Source: Mactra quadrangularis
Lineage: Eukaryota > Mollusca > Bivalvia > Venerida > Mactridae
Direction: 5' to 3'
Assembly (NCBI GenBank): GCA_025267735.1
Contig: CM046307.1
Coordinates: forward strand, 50,759,395-50,823,394
Length of the DNA: 64,000 bases
Shown here: positions 62,601 to 63,338 of the stretch, piece by piece
Position numbering within the stretch: position 1 is the stretch's first letter
Layout: every line of letters starts with the position of its first letter
Notes under the pieces: generated by a model
What the model was told of the DNA's origin: nothing
Databases searched by the model: none
Seen by the model: the letters and a program-made list of their open reading frames with translations, nothing else
Position numbers and translations under genes: made by a program

Positions 62601-63338
62601 GACAATATGTTTGACTATAGATGAATTAAAATGAATTAATATTTGTAATTTTTCATATAAGCGTATGTTTTTGCAATGACTTTATACTTTTTAAAGACTT
62701 ATTTGATTTGAAAATTGCCCAAAAAACATGCAATTGTAATAAGCCCTTTCAGTACATCAGCACAGGCCACCATCTTGATTTGTGATGTAAATATCAAGCC
62801 GTTTCTAAATGAAGAATAACTACAAGAAAGTGCTTTTTCATAGGGGTTTGTAGCGAAAGCGTTAGGCAACGGGCTCTAAGCATAGTTTGTACCTTGGCTG
62901 TGGGGGTGGAAAACCCCAATATTTTTAGTTGTTGATATCATCTATTGCCACTGTATACATTGTACCCCTCGTAACCATTAAAAGAATATATTTAGGATTG
63001 AAAGTGTTTCTTAAGTTAAAAAACACCACAGTTTGAATAATTGAGTCCGGAATATACAAATATGTCATGTGATCTTTAGACAGTAAACAGTCAGTGCACC
63101 ATACAACTTTGACCTTGCTAATATAGACATTTGTCTATAAAACATGTGATTTAAGACATGTGACTAGCTTCAGGTCAATGTAATCTCAACTTTGTATGGT
63201 TTCATGCTCTAGAAACAATCAAAATAACAATAACAATAATAATTACTTTTTGTATGATTTCAGAATATTAGCAAAAGATGCAAGTTTTGAGTTAAGGCTT
63301 CACCTGATTTATTTGATCAATGATTTACTTCATCATTG
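2627..63338 (+). CDS. CHERP: CHERP orthologue, 5' part of split gene (exons 1-7)
   Basis: Calcium homeostasis endoplasmic reticulum protein, in other animals an SR-related nuclear factor of the U2 snRNP/spliceosome neighbourhood that affects alternative splicing and calcium signalling. Seven exons joined by reading frame give 314 codons plus 2 nt. Residues about 9-58 form a SURP module (LANFVARNGPEFE, then NPKFSFLFGGEHYSYY). Residues about 67-218 are a Q/P-rich linker with an 8-glutamine run. Residues about 219-314 are the first part of a CID (PIIESCTKDAI, then ELRLHLIYLINDLLHHC). The order SURP, Q-rich, CID matches human CHERP. The rest of the CID, the RS-rich region and the G-patch are expected past 64000. 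All seven segments carry consensus splice sites with matching phases. An unseen small exon in the 35-kb intron 2 cannot be excluded. Confidence 0.93.
2700..3448 (+). mobile_element. 5'-truncated non-LTR retrotransposon (LINE) 3' end
   Basis: The frame at 2765-2989 encodes the C-terminal tail of a LINE reverse transcriptase (SKQTFYYHGILDWNSLPEEI; the W-N-x-L-P-x-x-I pattern is typical). A 3' UTR follows, with a stem-loop (CCCATTGGAA about 3171, AATGGGTT about 3196), ending in an AATA tandem tail at 3428-3447. The 5' boundary is approximate. The reverse transcriptase core is missing, so this is a dead copy. It sits in CHERP intron 1. Clade (L2/CR1- or Jockey-like) not determined. Confidence 0.75.
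3785..3967 (-). mobile_element. tRNA-derived SINE, family D
   Basis: Read on the minus strand it begins with a tRNA-like head (GTGGCCGAGCTGTAACAACG and a B-box-like GGTTCAAATCC). A body follows with AAAACCTACCTCATTATTTC and ACTAGCTCAGTACTGGG. The same body is found in the opposite orientation at 52853-53000. Intron 1 of CHERP. Confidence 0.6.
4266..4436 (+). CDS. CHERP: CHERP coding exon 2 (SURP module)
   Basis: Follows a TTTCAG acceptor (AG at 4264-4265) and ends at GTAAGA (GT at 4437). It encodes codons 10-65 plus parts of two split codons. DLKNIIDKLANFVARNGPEF and DNPKFSFLFGGEHYSYYQYK are the conserved SURP (SWAP) helices and FLF/YYxYK core, in families generally a protein-protein contact between splicing factors. 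Entry phase 1, exit phase 1. This is the best-conserved exon in the window. Confidence 0.96.
4733..4872 (+). repeat. Dispersed repeat family I (MITE-like), copy 1
   Basis: Begins GGGCTCAACATTTTAAAATAGG, contains CTTGCCTGAACCAAATATTTACTAG and ends near AATATCAAGCCC. The two ends are roughly inverted (GGGCT-TGACATT / AATGTCAAGCCC). Other copies lie at 16545, 32572, 50025, 55285 and 57050. No coding capacity. Confidence 0.6.
6090..6200 (-). mobile_element. tRNA-derived SINE family A, 3' fragment
   Basis: Shares GGGTTTAACACCATGTCAAC, a CATCTAACCTAGCTTTCCTGG-type block and CTTGGTCTATAACC with the full copies at 11873, 17963 and 43508. Only the 3' part is left; the tRNA head is missing. Confidence 0.6.
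7935..8406. mobile_element. 472-bp non-autonomous DNA transposon nested in the 7723-9313 element
   Basis: Perfect 18-bp inverted termini, GGTTACATACCACTAAAT at 7935-7952 and its complement at 8389-8406. Direct TGATA repeats flank both sides (7930-7934, 8407-8411). An alternative reading is 19-bp termini with a 3-bp GAT duplication. No ORF of note inside. The superfamily cannot be fixed because the duplication length is ambiguous. Confidence 0.75.
8656..8949 (-). pseudogene. Broken ORF carried by the 7723-9313 element
   Basis: On the minus strand, ATG at 8949 reads MSTKGRRKSTFEK, then TAA, then SQKNDIFTYFKADN, then TAG. About 68 further codons follow, including VSTVTDSYDFVIELINLVVE and ending NIAEWEEKFP before a stop. 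All three pieces are in one frame, so this looks like one former gene of about 97 codons with two nonsense changes. The short motif KNDIFTYF loosely fits a PCNA-interacting (PIP) box. No family is recognised; function unknown. Confidence 0.45.
10190..10560 (+). repeat. Dispersed repeat family F, copy 1
   Basis: Shares, in order, ACAATTGCATTAAAGTTTTT, a CTTTACCATATATTT block, ATGAAACTTCATACAATGAT, GTAACCACAACTCTACCTG and CTGGCTTTA-type text with copies at 50635 and 60785, all in one orientation. No ORF. Origin unknown; possibly a fragment of a larger transposon. Confidence 0.6.
11873..12155 (-). mobile_element. tRNA-derived SINE family A, near full length
   Basis: On the minus strand, the head GTGGCGCAGTTGGTAGGGGC resembles a tRNA A box, and GGGTTCTAATCCTACCC a B box. 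The body contains CCATGAAAATTTGACAATAA, TATATGGAGA and a GGTTAGGTGCGCTGGACTCC block. The 3' end is TTGTGTTGACACGGCGATAA then AACCCAG. Matches 43508-43785 along its length. Confidence 0.78.
12231..12440 (-). mobile_element. tRNA-derived SINE family B, 3' part
   Basis: Contains the family-B tail (GGTTGGGTTTTAACACTGTAGC read on the plus strand, next to a T run at 12220-12231), CTAAATCTATAGATTTAGCTG and TTAGAATCAGTGGTTGG. Lies just right of a family-A SINE in the same orientation. The tRNA head is missing. Confidence 0.65.
13290..13378 (-). mobile_element. tRNA-like SINE head (family C type)
   Basis: On the minus strand: AGTCCAGTGGTAGGAGGTGT, later AGTTCAAGCTCGCTAGGGGC, comparable to the head of the element at 54468. 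It lacks a foldable acceptor stem and a usable anticodon arm, so it is not called as a tRNA gene. Confidence 0.45.
14168..14317. mobile_element. 150-bp MITE with long inverted repeats
   Basis: Left CATTAGGCAAGTTGCCTATGC..TGTGCCCTGGTACCCTT and right AAGGGTACCAGGACACA..GCAACTCGCCCATTG are imperfect inverted copies of about 57 bp. TTA flanks both ends (14165-14167 and 14318-14320), as expected for a PIF/Harbinger-type 3-bp duplication. That superfamily call is tentative. Confidence 0.55.
14430..14640. repeat. Fragment related to the TTAA element at 42033-42377
   Basis: The block at about 14550-14640 (CACTAAAATTGTCATTGTCA, later GTTTCGAAAACATTG and GAAAAGTTGATATTTAAGTT) aligns with about 42275-42355 of the TTAA-flanked element. 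A similar piece appears near 44640-44730. Ends not defined. Confidence 0.4.
16545..16665 (+). repeat. Dispersed repeat family I, copy 2
   Basis: TTGCCCTAACCAAATGCTCATC, AACAAATTTTCCAAACCCAA and GATGACATTTAATGCC correspond to the middle and 3' end of the copies at 4733 and 50025. Confidence 0.5.
17963..18240 (-). mobile_element. tRNA-derived SINE family A, full length, diverged
   Basis: Same layout as 11873-12155: a tail with CTGTCAACACAATTCAGG, then CATCTAACCTAATTTTCCTGG-type text, TCAAATTTTCATGGAAAGG, and a head at the right end with GCTACCACCTGTGCTACGAA. Confidence 0.72.
19035..19244 (-). mobile_element. tRNA-derived SINE family C
   Basis: On the minus strand: AGAGGTCCAGTGGTAGGATA head, GGGCTTGAACTCCTTGAGCA, TTTACCTACAATTGTTCCAC, TGGTACAAATGGGTTCCATG and AGGGATCATGG. 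This parallels 54468-54722 (ACCTACATTTGTCCCACTCC, GTGTAAATGGGTGCTGTGAG). Confidence 0.6.
19245..19443. mobile_element. MITE family J, copy 1 (199 bp)
   Basis: Left CCACAACAAATTGATGATATG..TTCTATGG and right CCATAGAACACATGATCAAC..TTGCTGTGG are inverted copies of about 30 bp. A second copy is at 55311-55425. Target duplication unclear. Confidence 0.6.
19825..20055 (+). repeat. 20-bp minisatellite, about 11 units
   Basis: Unit TAGATATCAGCACTTTGGTG. The first three units end in GGGT and later ones in GGTG. One unit near 19905-19936 is a rearranged variant (CAGAACAGATATAAGCACTT). The 3' block of identical units suggests recent expansion. Intron 2 of CHERP. Confidence 0.93.
21075..21315 (-). mobile_element. 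tRNA-derived SINE family B, nearly complete
   Basis: On the minus strand: head TGGCTAGCTCAGTTGGTAGC with a tRNA-like A box, body ATTCTAAATAACGTAAGGAA, and CTAAATCCAGAGATTTGACC. The 3' tail is lost. Confidence 0.7.
21598..21787. mobile_element. 190-bp MITE with about 70-bp inverted repeats
   Basis: TCAGTGGCGCATAATTATAT..GCTGATTTAAATACTCAATA..CCTGTACAT on the left is repeated inverted on the right (ATGTACAGGG..TATTGAGTATTTAAATCAGC..GCCACTGA). CTG is repeated directly at both flanks (21595-21597, 21788-21790). No coding capacity. Confidence 0.7.
21868..22138. mobile_element. 271-bp Mutator-like MITE with perfect 9-bp duplication
   Basis: Starts CATTCGGAACAACT and ends with AGTAGTTCCGAATG; a further block GATCATCTACG / CGTAGAAGATC is also inverted. 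TAAGTCAGA is present on both sides (21859-21867 and 22139-22147). A 9-bp duplication is the hallmark of Mutator-type transposition. Confidence 0.8.
22672..22762. repeat. Small palindrome with conserved core, copy 1 (GGGTTTAGC arms)
   Basis: Arms TATATTGCGGGTTTAGCACA.. (22672-22693) and its near complement (22741-22762). The loop contains CGTAACTTGCTCTTTT at 22699-22714. The core recurs in palindromes at 33300, 33751, 37065 and 61255. Confidence 0.8.
23025..23305 (+). repeat. Dispersed repeat family G, copy 1
   Basis: TAGTGGACTGTGGCAAATCC, GTCGCGGACGATTACATTCAG, TAGTCCGCATTACGCGTTC, CATATACTCTACCAAAACCCC and GGCGCTTTG parallel 46285-46560 in the same order and orientation. Non-coding. Confidence 0.65.
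23745..24040. repeat. Poly-G-bearing repeat fragment
   Basis: Two guanine runs, 19 G (23760-23778) and 15 G (23979-23993), each followed by GGTCC-type text (GTCCGAACTT and GTCCAGACCCCCCTGACCCT). The half-units look like parts of one GC-rich dispersed repeat. Run lengths may be inexact in any assembly. Confidence 0.55.
25891..26233. mobile_element. Tc1/mariner-type MITE, 343 bp
   Basis: CAGTGCCTACCAAAAGTTTGG at 25891 is inverted at the right end, CCAAACTTTTGGTGTGTACTG to 26233. The first bases and the TA dinucleotides on both flanks (25889-25890, 26234-26235) fit Tc1/mariner. No transposase. Confidence 0.82.
27885..28055. mobile_element. Inverted pair of SINE family B fragments
   Basis: 27885-27925 carries the family-B mid-section in minus orientation (AATTTCATCACCAAGCTCCA). 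27948-28055 carries it in plus orientation (GAGCTTGGTCATGAAATCAT, CCTCCCTCCAACCAATGATTC). Together they form an imperfect hairpin around CCCGCCCGAGGGG. Confidence 0.6.
28660..28686 (-). CDS. Possible last exon of the intronic minus-strand gene
   Basis: Minus-strand acceptor TATTCTTTCAG ends at 28687. In phase 0, which matches the exon at 29575-29808, it reads KIHTDQIT and stops. Another frame is open for about 36 codons (NSYRPDHIEQSGHSSRPRDA then a stop near 28570). Weak evidence; could be a chance acceptor. Confidence 0.22.
   Translation of the reverse strand, partial: KIHTDQIT
29575..29808 (-). pseudogene. THAP-like exon with an in-frame TGA
   Basis: Minus strand, acceptor TTTTCAG before 29808, donor AAG|GTTAGT after 29575; 78 codons, phase 0 to 0. 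It reads DEWKQLVGRVCGNKLWSPVK, then a VCCAAH segment, then TGA, and stays open as WERTLMNSLRSLNMGYDTAK to the donor. W-x6-..-W-x-P-..-VC-x2-H followed by a LNxGYD-like string resembles the second half of a THAP zinc-finger domain. The HF position and frame look disturbed. I read it as a decayed THAP-type gene piece; recoding of the TGA is unlikely but not excluded. Confidence 0.4.
30815..30844 (-). CDS. Candidate first coding exon of the intronic minus-strand gene
   Basis: ATG at 30844 on the minus strand reads MSEPHAFIDT and reaches ACA|GTAAGT (30815/30814). Exit phase 0 matches the exon at 29575-29808. The upstream 30850-31330 is less AT-rich than its surroundings, with CpGs and a CACGTG box at about 30877. 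It lacks the Cys pair that starts a normal THAP domain. Confidence 0.35.
30850..31330 (-). promoter_or_regulatory. Possible promoter of the intronic minus-strand gene
   Basis: Non-repetitive, CpG-containing stretch upstream of the ATG at 30844. It includes GTGACGCATCAGTC and GAGTCACGTGATAA (a palindromic CACGTG E-box) within 60 bp of the start. A promoter is inferred from position and composition only. Confidence 0.3.
31428..31640 (+). mobile_element. tRNA-derived SINE family B, headless
   Basis: CTATGGTCATTCTCCCTCCT, ACGTAGGGCAGTTGTCGGTG, TGACCTCTGTGATATGACC and the tail CTAAACCCATCAACAAAAA match the full copy at 34132. The head is missing. Confidence 0.68.
31768..32080 (-). mobile_element. 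tRNA-derived SINE family B, full length
   Basis: The minus-strand head (AGCTCAGTTGGTAGTATACAAG, TRGCNNAGYNGG-like A box) lies at the right end and GGTTTGATTCTTGGGCAGGG gives a B box. The body has the usual CCTCCTAACACTGATTCTATAC block. Opposite in orientation to the neighbour at 31428-31640, so the two can pair. Confidence 0.75.
32572..32745 (-). repeat. Dispersed repeat family I, copy 3
   Basis: GGGCTTGAAATCGAAGG, then TGCTAGTAAACATTTGGTTC and GGGCAAGTGAAATATATATC, ending in CTGGTTGTCCAACCAGG. It serves as a reference for the uninterrupted form of the copy broken at 57163. Confidence 0.6.
33300..33371. repeat. Small palindrome with conserved core, copy 2 (GGGTTGCC arms)
   Basis: Perfect 19-bp arms, AGGGTTGCCTGCAAGACTG at 33300-33318 and its complement at 33353-33371. 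The 34-nt loop contains CGTAACTTGCTCTTTTACTC. Confidence 0.9.
33751..33822. repeat. Small palindrome with conserved core, copy 3 (GGGTTGCC arms, core inverted)
   Basis: Arms AGGGTTGCCCGCATAACTG (33751-33769) and its complement (33804-33822) with three mismatches. The core reads on the minus strand (AGTTACTCGCTCTTTAATG). It lies 0.4 kb from copy 2. Confidence 0.85.
34132..34460 (+). mobile_element. tRNA-derived SINE family B, reference full copy
   Basis: Head GGATAGCTCAGCGGGTAGCA (good A box) and a weakened B box (GGTTAGATTTACAG). A body with CTCCTACCACTGATTCCAAATC and AACAGCTAAATCCAGAGATT follows, and the tail is AAACCCAGCCAAAATAAA. Such heads with a shared central block are typical of V-type SINEs in molluscs (for example RUDI); that subfamily link is inferred. 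Confidence 0.8.
35100..35215 (+). mobile_element. tRNA-derived SINE family B, 5' fragment
   Basis: TCTAGCTCAGTCTGTCGTGC head, ACAAGTCTACTGATTGAGGG, a GATTCCCGG B-box remnant and GGAGCTTGGTTATGAAATAA. Broken off before the 3' block. Confidence 0.65.
35255..35465 (-). repeat. Dispersed repeat family E, copy 1
   Basis: On the minus strand: AGTCTAAGTTGTTGGTCAGT, TTTGATTCAAACTTTACTC, a CAGGCAGATATGTGCATATCC block and ATTTTTGCCGAGCTATGAGC. Same as 38055-38370 and 39765-40132. Confidence 0.65.
37065..37137. repeat. Small palindrome with conserved core, copy 4 (GGGTTTAGT arms)
   Basis: Arms ATATTGTGGGTTTAGTGCAA.. (37065-37087) and near complement (37115-37137), three mismatches in 23. The core is AGTCGTAACTCAGTCTTTTC. 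Arms are of the same type as copy 1 at 22672, 14 kb away. Confidence 0.85.
37240..37372 (+). repeat. Dispersed repeat family E, 3' fragment
   Basis: CTCAGCACCCAATTTCTTGACAA, a G-rich run (37326-37342) and the family end TCACATTCAGTGATAGGTCTAG-type string at about 37350-37371. Confidence 0.6.
37448..37550 (+). mobile_element. tRNA-derived SINE family B, 3' end
   Basis: CCAGCCTTTCCAGGACCTGT, GTGATATGAACCTATACAATG and an A-rich tail after AAACCGGACC match the 3' 100 bp of 34132-34460. Confidence 0.6.
38055..38370 (+). repeat. Dispersed repeat family E, copy 3
   Basis: CCCCCTAAAATTATGTTTTG start, TGATTCAAACCTTACTCATTG, ATTGATTTTTTGCAGAGTTA, and the end ATCACATTCAGTGATAGGTTC. No ORF. Confidence 0.65.
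39464..39714 (+). CDS. CHERP: CHERP coding exon 3 (poly-Q and proline-rich linker)
   Basis: Acceptor TTTTCAG ends at 39463 and the donor GAG|GTATGT begins at 39715. The split codon A|TA joins exon 2 in phase. It encodes INVQNKKLQEQAL, eight glutamines (mixed CAA/CAG), then a Pro/Ser/Val-rich stretch ending at codon 149 in phase 0. Human CHERP has a comparable Pro/Ala-rich linker here, but the sequence is not conserved, so this segment is assigned by phase and position. Confidence 0.9.
39765..40132 (+). repeat. Dispersed repeat family E, longest copy
   Basis: ATACTCCCCCCCCCCCCTAA start, a GGTTGGTTGG-rich stretch (39818-39880), GATTTGATTCAAACTTCAC, ATTTTTTGCAGAGTTATGG, and the end TATCACATTCAGTGATAGGT at about 40108-40131. 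It starts 50 bp after the CHERP exon 3 donor. Confidence 0.7.
40452..40622 (+). repeat. Dispersed repeat family H, copy 1
   Basis: TTAGCTCGACTTAACAGAGT, GAGAGCTCCTACTCGCCCTA, GCGTCCGCGTCCACATTTC and CTTCAAACTTTAAATATATG, ending CTCATGTGACAAATAC. It is the uninterrupted counterpart of the copy split by the hAT element at 44941. Confidence 0.7.
40640..41085 (+). mobile_element. Truncated non-LTR retrotransposon 3' end
   Basis: The frame at about 40740-40967 encodes a C-terminal tail RLTHSYLLKRDEAPKCVPCD..KHFLIDC (C-x2-C-x7-H-x4-C, the zinc motif seen after the RNase H region of many LINEs), then NSLRELFQSVPS. The 3' UTR ends GATGTGCCGTAAAAACCCAA then a CAAA repeat at 41071-41080. RT and RNase H domains are missing. 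The 5' boundary next to repeat H is uncertain. Confidence 0.72.
42033..42377. mobile_element. TTAA-flanked MITE, 345 bp
   Basis: Ends AGGTACTAGTTCAGAGATTTG and (inverted) AGGTAGTCATTCACAGATTTG. TTAA is directly outside on both sides (42029-42032, 42378-42381), as for piggyBac or Kolobok. No transposase. Related fragments near 14550 and 44640. Confidence 0.72.
42996..43202 (+). CDS. CHERP: CHERP coding exon 4 (Gln/Pro-rich, coiled-coil-like)
   Basis: Acceptor TTTCCAG ends at 42995; donor CAG|GTAGGG begins at 43203. Sixty-nine codons, phase 0 to 0. The start is Gly/Pro/Gln-rich (GPPQQPPPQQGPAPQ) and is followed by a Gln-rich helical stretch with NDQQIKQSEQNLAAQYQ. That resembles the QQSQWNLQQQEQHL-type segment before the CID of vertebrate CHERP. 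Composition is strongly biased, so orthology rests on order and phase. Confidence 0.9.
43312..43478 (-). mobile_element. tRNA-derived SINE family B, 5' half
   Basis: Minus-strand head GGCTAGCTCAGTCAGTAGCA with GTGGGTATGATACCC in the B-box position, then ACTTTCATGGAGCTTGCTCA and CTACTGATTCTTAATAATG. Confidence 0.68.
43508..43785 (+). mobile_element. tRNA-derived SINE family A, reference full copy
   Basis: Head AGTAGTGCAGTTGGTAGCTC and a good B box (CAGTTCGAATCCCACCC). Body CCATGAAAATTTGACAATAA, GTATATGGAGACGTTTCCAG and TAGACAAGGGTCCAGAAAAG; tail AATTGTGTTGACAAGGCATT then AAACCCAGTAT. An internal Pol III promoter is expected from the head. Confidence 0.8.
44752..44940 (+). repeat. Dispersed repeat family H, copy 2 (left part, interrupted)
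   Basis: AGCTGGACTTTAATAACGAA, CTACTCGCCCTAGCGTCGGC and CTTCAAACTTTAAATATATG up to CTCATGTGACAAG. The repeat then resumes at 45915 (GTACATAACTCC), after a hAT element whose target was GTGACAAG. Confidence 0.72.
44941..45906 (+). mobile_element. hAT element with decayed transposase C-terminus, 966 bp
   Basis: Left end TAGGGCTCTACACCGGTATA and right end ACCGATAAAGAGCCCTA. A perfect 8-bp duplication GTGACAAG lies at 44933-44940 and 45907-45914. The subterminal regions are rich in TATCGAT palindromes. The plus frame near 45570-45690 encodes SERVISTSGDILSAERSCLD..FLKN, the SERxFSxxG..R..L.P core of the hAT dimerisation domain. Preceding transposase sequence is mostly deleted, so it is non-autonomous. 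Confidence 0.88.
45559..45765 (+). pseudogene. hAT transposase remnant (C-terminal dimerisation domain)
   Basis: About 68 codons. Residues 8-45 match the C-terminal hAT dimerisation motif (ASERVISTSGDILSAERSCL, then DTMIFLKN). A damaged ELKVYRDMPKHPNH-like stretch sits upstream (about 45450-45490) out of continuous frame. The DDE catalytic core is gone. Confidence 0.8.
46285..46560 (+). repeat. Dispersed repeat family G, copy 2
   Basis: AGAAGTGGACTGTAG, GTCGTGGAGAATTACATTGGG, TGTAGTCTGCATTACACGTT and a CAATAGGCGCTTTG end correspond to 23025-23305. Confidence 0.65.
47402..47539 (+). CDS. CHERP: CHERP coding exon 5 (start of CID)
   Basis: Acceptor TTATTTCAG ends at 47401; donor TTG|GTAAGA begins at 47540. 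Forty-six codons, phase 0 to 0, containing SLDDLDKTVQPIIESCTKDA. The LDxLxxxxQPIIxxCTKDAI pattern is diagnostic of the CHERP CID N-terminus. CIDs bind the phosphorylated C-terminal repeats of RNA polymerase II in related proteins; that role here is inferred from the family. Confidence 0.95.
47887..48025. repeat. 47-bp perfect inverted repeat with 45-bp spacer
   Basis: Left arm 47887-47933 (GTTACACAGTCAGTTACTGA..ACCGGGTCAGT) and right arm 47979-48025 are exact complements. The spacer includes ACTCGAGCTACGCTCTCACCC. No clear target duplication. Related strings (CAGTCAGTAAC, GGTCAGTAG) lie just upstream at 47785-47815, so this may be part of a larger fold-back element. Confidence 0.95.
50025..50188 (+). 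repeat. Dispersed repeat family I, copy 4
   Basis: TGCTTGACATTAATTTTTAA start, TTGCCCCAAACCAAATGTTA, AACAAGTTGCCCGAACTC, and end ATCATGTCAAGCCCTG. The best-preserved copy: the ends GCTTGACATTAA / TCATGTCAAGC are inverted. Confidence 0.68.
50635..50945 (+). repeat. Dispersed repeat family F, copy 2
   Basis: ACAATTGCATTTAAGTTTTT, ATGAAACTTCATACAATGAT, GTAACCACAACTCTACCTGT and AAATCTGGCTTTTATTACAT, collinear with 10190-10560. Confidence 0.62.
50975..51285 (+). mobile_element. tRNA-derived SINE family B, full length
   Basis: Weak head (CTAACTTAGATGGAAGCATG), then TGGTCATGAAATCATTTCTA, CTCCTACCTCTGATTCCTAA, AATCCAGAGATATAGCCTTT and tail ATTAAACCCAACAATGAAAA. Closely collinear with 34132-34460. 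Confidence 0.75.
51345..51585 (+). repeat. Local direct duplication, unit 1
   Basis: GCACTGTATTAATATGACAATAG, TGTCATTCACTCTTCATCTA, ATGAATGCTGTTCAAAACAA and GTTCCAGGACAAAATGAACT recur in order at 52062-52280. About 230 bp and clearly diverged. Confidence 0.8.
52062..52280 (+). repeat. Local direct duplication, unit 2
   Basis: Second copy of 51345-51585 (GCGCTGTATTAACATGACAATAG..CTGTTCCAGGACAAAATTAAC). It has small indels, including loss of one AATAGTTGACTG half and gain near 52225. Confidence 0.8.
52853..53000 (+). mobile_element. tRNA-derived SINE family D, copy 2
   Basis: Head GGTGTGGCATAGTGGTTATG with GGTTCAAATCACATC as B box, then AAAACCTACCCTGTTGTTTC and TAGCTTAGTATTAGGGACCTG, matching 3785-3967 inverted. 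Confidence 0.6.
54080..54362 (+). repeat. Dispersed repeat family E, copy 5
   Basis: GATTGTTTTTTTGCAGAGTT, TCTTGTCTGCTCAATTCCCA, TTTCTTGACAAAGACACATTG, a 13-G run (54322-54334) and ATCACATTGAGTTATAGGTC. The 5' half is missing. Confidence 0.62.
54468..54722 (+). mobile_element. tRNA-derived SINE family C, reference copy
   Basis: Head GTGGTCAAGTGGTAGGGCGT and B box CAGATTCAATCCCTA; body TTAACCTACATTTGTCCCAC, GGTGTAAATGGGTGCTGTGA; tail with a direct CAGACTTTAAAC repeat (54692-54718). The head suggests a Ser/Leu-type tRNA ancestor. Confidence 0.7.
55285..55545 (+). repeat. Dispersed repeat family I, copy 5, interrupted by MITE J
   Basis: CATTAATTTTTAAAGTAGGTTGG before and TTGCCTGGTTGGACAACCAG..ACTTTTAATGTCAAGC after a MITE-J insertion at 55311-55425. 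Compare 50025 for the uninterrupted form. Confidence 0.6.
55311..55425. mobile_element. MITE family J, copy 2 (115 bp)
   Basis: CCACAACAAGTTGATAATAT..TTCTATGG on the left; GGTAGAACACATCAGCTTATTGTG on the right, inverted. The same termini and CGCCCC.TTTTTTT centre as 19245-19443, but shorter inside. Confidence 0.58.
55621..55697 (+). CDS. CHERP: CHERP coding exon 6 (CID)
   Basis: Acceptor ATATTTCAG ends at 55620; donor AAG|GTATTG begins at 55698. Encodes NGKSWIFQHCTTDQQSQLIA and then LFLVKR, where the last Arg codon is split AG|A. The GKxWIF motif and the following helix match the human CID (AGKNWMF). Entry phase 0, exit phase 2. Confidence 0.93.
55780..56195. mobile_element. hAT-type MITE, 416 bp
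   Basis: Left TAGGACTGTCATCGG, right TTGATGACAGCCCTA. Flanks GTATTGAG (55772-55779) and GTATTTAG (56196-56203) differ at one of eight positions. Subterminal ATATCGATA strings as in 44941-45906. No ORF. Confidence 0.72.
57050..57163 (-). repeat. Dispersed repeat family I, copy 6, interrupted
   Basis: TTGTCCTATTCTCCCTGACT, CTGCTAGTAAATATTTGGTT and GGGCAAGTGAAACATATAGC up to CTGGTT, where the element at 57164 cuts in. Compare 32572-32745, which continues CTGGTTGTCC. Confidence 0.58.
57164..57492. mobile_element. 329-bp Mutator-like MITE
   Basis: Left CATTTGGAACTCCTCGG; right CGATGCATTCCGAATG (inverted CATTCGGAATGCATCG). Flanks ATAGCTGGTT (57154-57163) and ATAGATGGTT (57493-57502) agree at 9 of 10 positions. 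Same terminal motif as 21868-22138 and the inner ends of 7723-9313. Inserted into repeat I. Confidence 0.7.
58028..58782. mobile_element. hAT-type element, 755 bp, perfect 8-bp duplication
   Basis: Left TAGGGCTGCAACGATTCG; right CGAATCGTTGCAGCCTTA (inverse with one mismatch). Direct ATCAAAAC at 58020-58027 and 58783-58790. Subterminal zones carry repeated TTTCGATTCGAT blocks on the left and AATCGAATCGA on the right. No transposase remnant recognised. Confidence 0.88.
59417..59500. repeat. Short dispersed repeat, pair with 63475-63545
   Basis: GATAATAAAGACTTTCTTTA, GAGGCAACACAGTTAGGCAA and CCCAATCTTCCCTGTAGAT resemble 63475-63545 (AATAATAAAGACTTC..AAGGCAACACACACAAGGCCC). Limits unclear. Confidence 0.4.
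59695..59970 (-). mobile_element. tRNA-derived SINE family B, nearly full length
   Basis: CATGTCATATCACAGAGGTC, AATTAGCTGTTAACTAGGCA, ATCATTGGTAGGAGGGAGAA, TCATCACCAAGCTCC, and the minus-strand head GCTAGCTAAGTCAGTAGTCC at the right. Confidence 0.7.
60395..60705 (-). mobile_element. tRNA-derived SINE family B, full length
   Basis: Tail GGTTGGGTTTGACGCCATAG, CATATCACAGCTGTCCGTCC, CTAAATCTTTGGATTTAGCTG, ATTGGTGGTAGGAGAAAGAA, B-box region GGTTCTATTCCCAGGG (minus) and head CTAGCTGTGTTGGTAGCACA (minus). Confidence 0.78.
60785..61082 (+). repeat. Dispersed repeat family F, copy 3
   Basis: ACAATTGTGTTAAAGTTTTT, CAGATCTTTATGAAACTTCA, GTAACCACAATTCTACCTGC and CTGGCTTTAATGTGGTTTCC, collinear with 10190 and 50635. 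Confidence 0.65.
61253..61366. repeat. Diverged palindrome-core element with internal duplication, copy 5
   Basis: Short arms TATACCAAGCT and CAGTTTGGTA. The core lies on the minus strand (CCTTACTCACTCTTTTAATG). A direct duplication is inside: GGTTAACTTTAAGTACTGAA (61265) and GTTAACTTAAAGTACTGAAC (61318). Confidence 0.5.
62413..62880. mobile_element. Possible MITE, about 465 bp
   Basis: Left ATAGGACCATTGCCTAAGCA..ATCGC; right GCGAAAGCGTTAGGCAACGGGCTC (inverted GAGCCCGTTGCCTAACGC). The terminal motif is somewhat like the MITE at 14168. Target duplication unresolved. Confidence 0.4.
63264..63338 (+). CDS. CHERP: CHERP coding exon 7 (CID, last exon in window)
   Basis: Acceptor GATTTCAG ends at 63263; donor TTG|GTAAGT begins at 63339. 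Encodes ILAKDASFELRLHLIYLIND then LLHHC (the last codon is split TG|). FELRLHLIYLINDxLHHC is nearly identical to the human CID helix. Exit phase 2; the next exon is outside the window. Confidence 0.96.

Larger units (their letters stand above)
55698..63263 (+). other. CHERP: CHERP intron 6
   Basis: 7566 bp, phase 2. Contents: two hAT MITEs, one Mutator-like MITE, SINEs B, repeats F and I, a palindrome copy and a possible 465-bp MITE. Nothing assignable in 56204-57049, 58791-59416 and 61380-62410. Confidence 0.85.
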
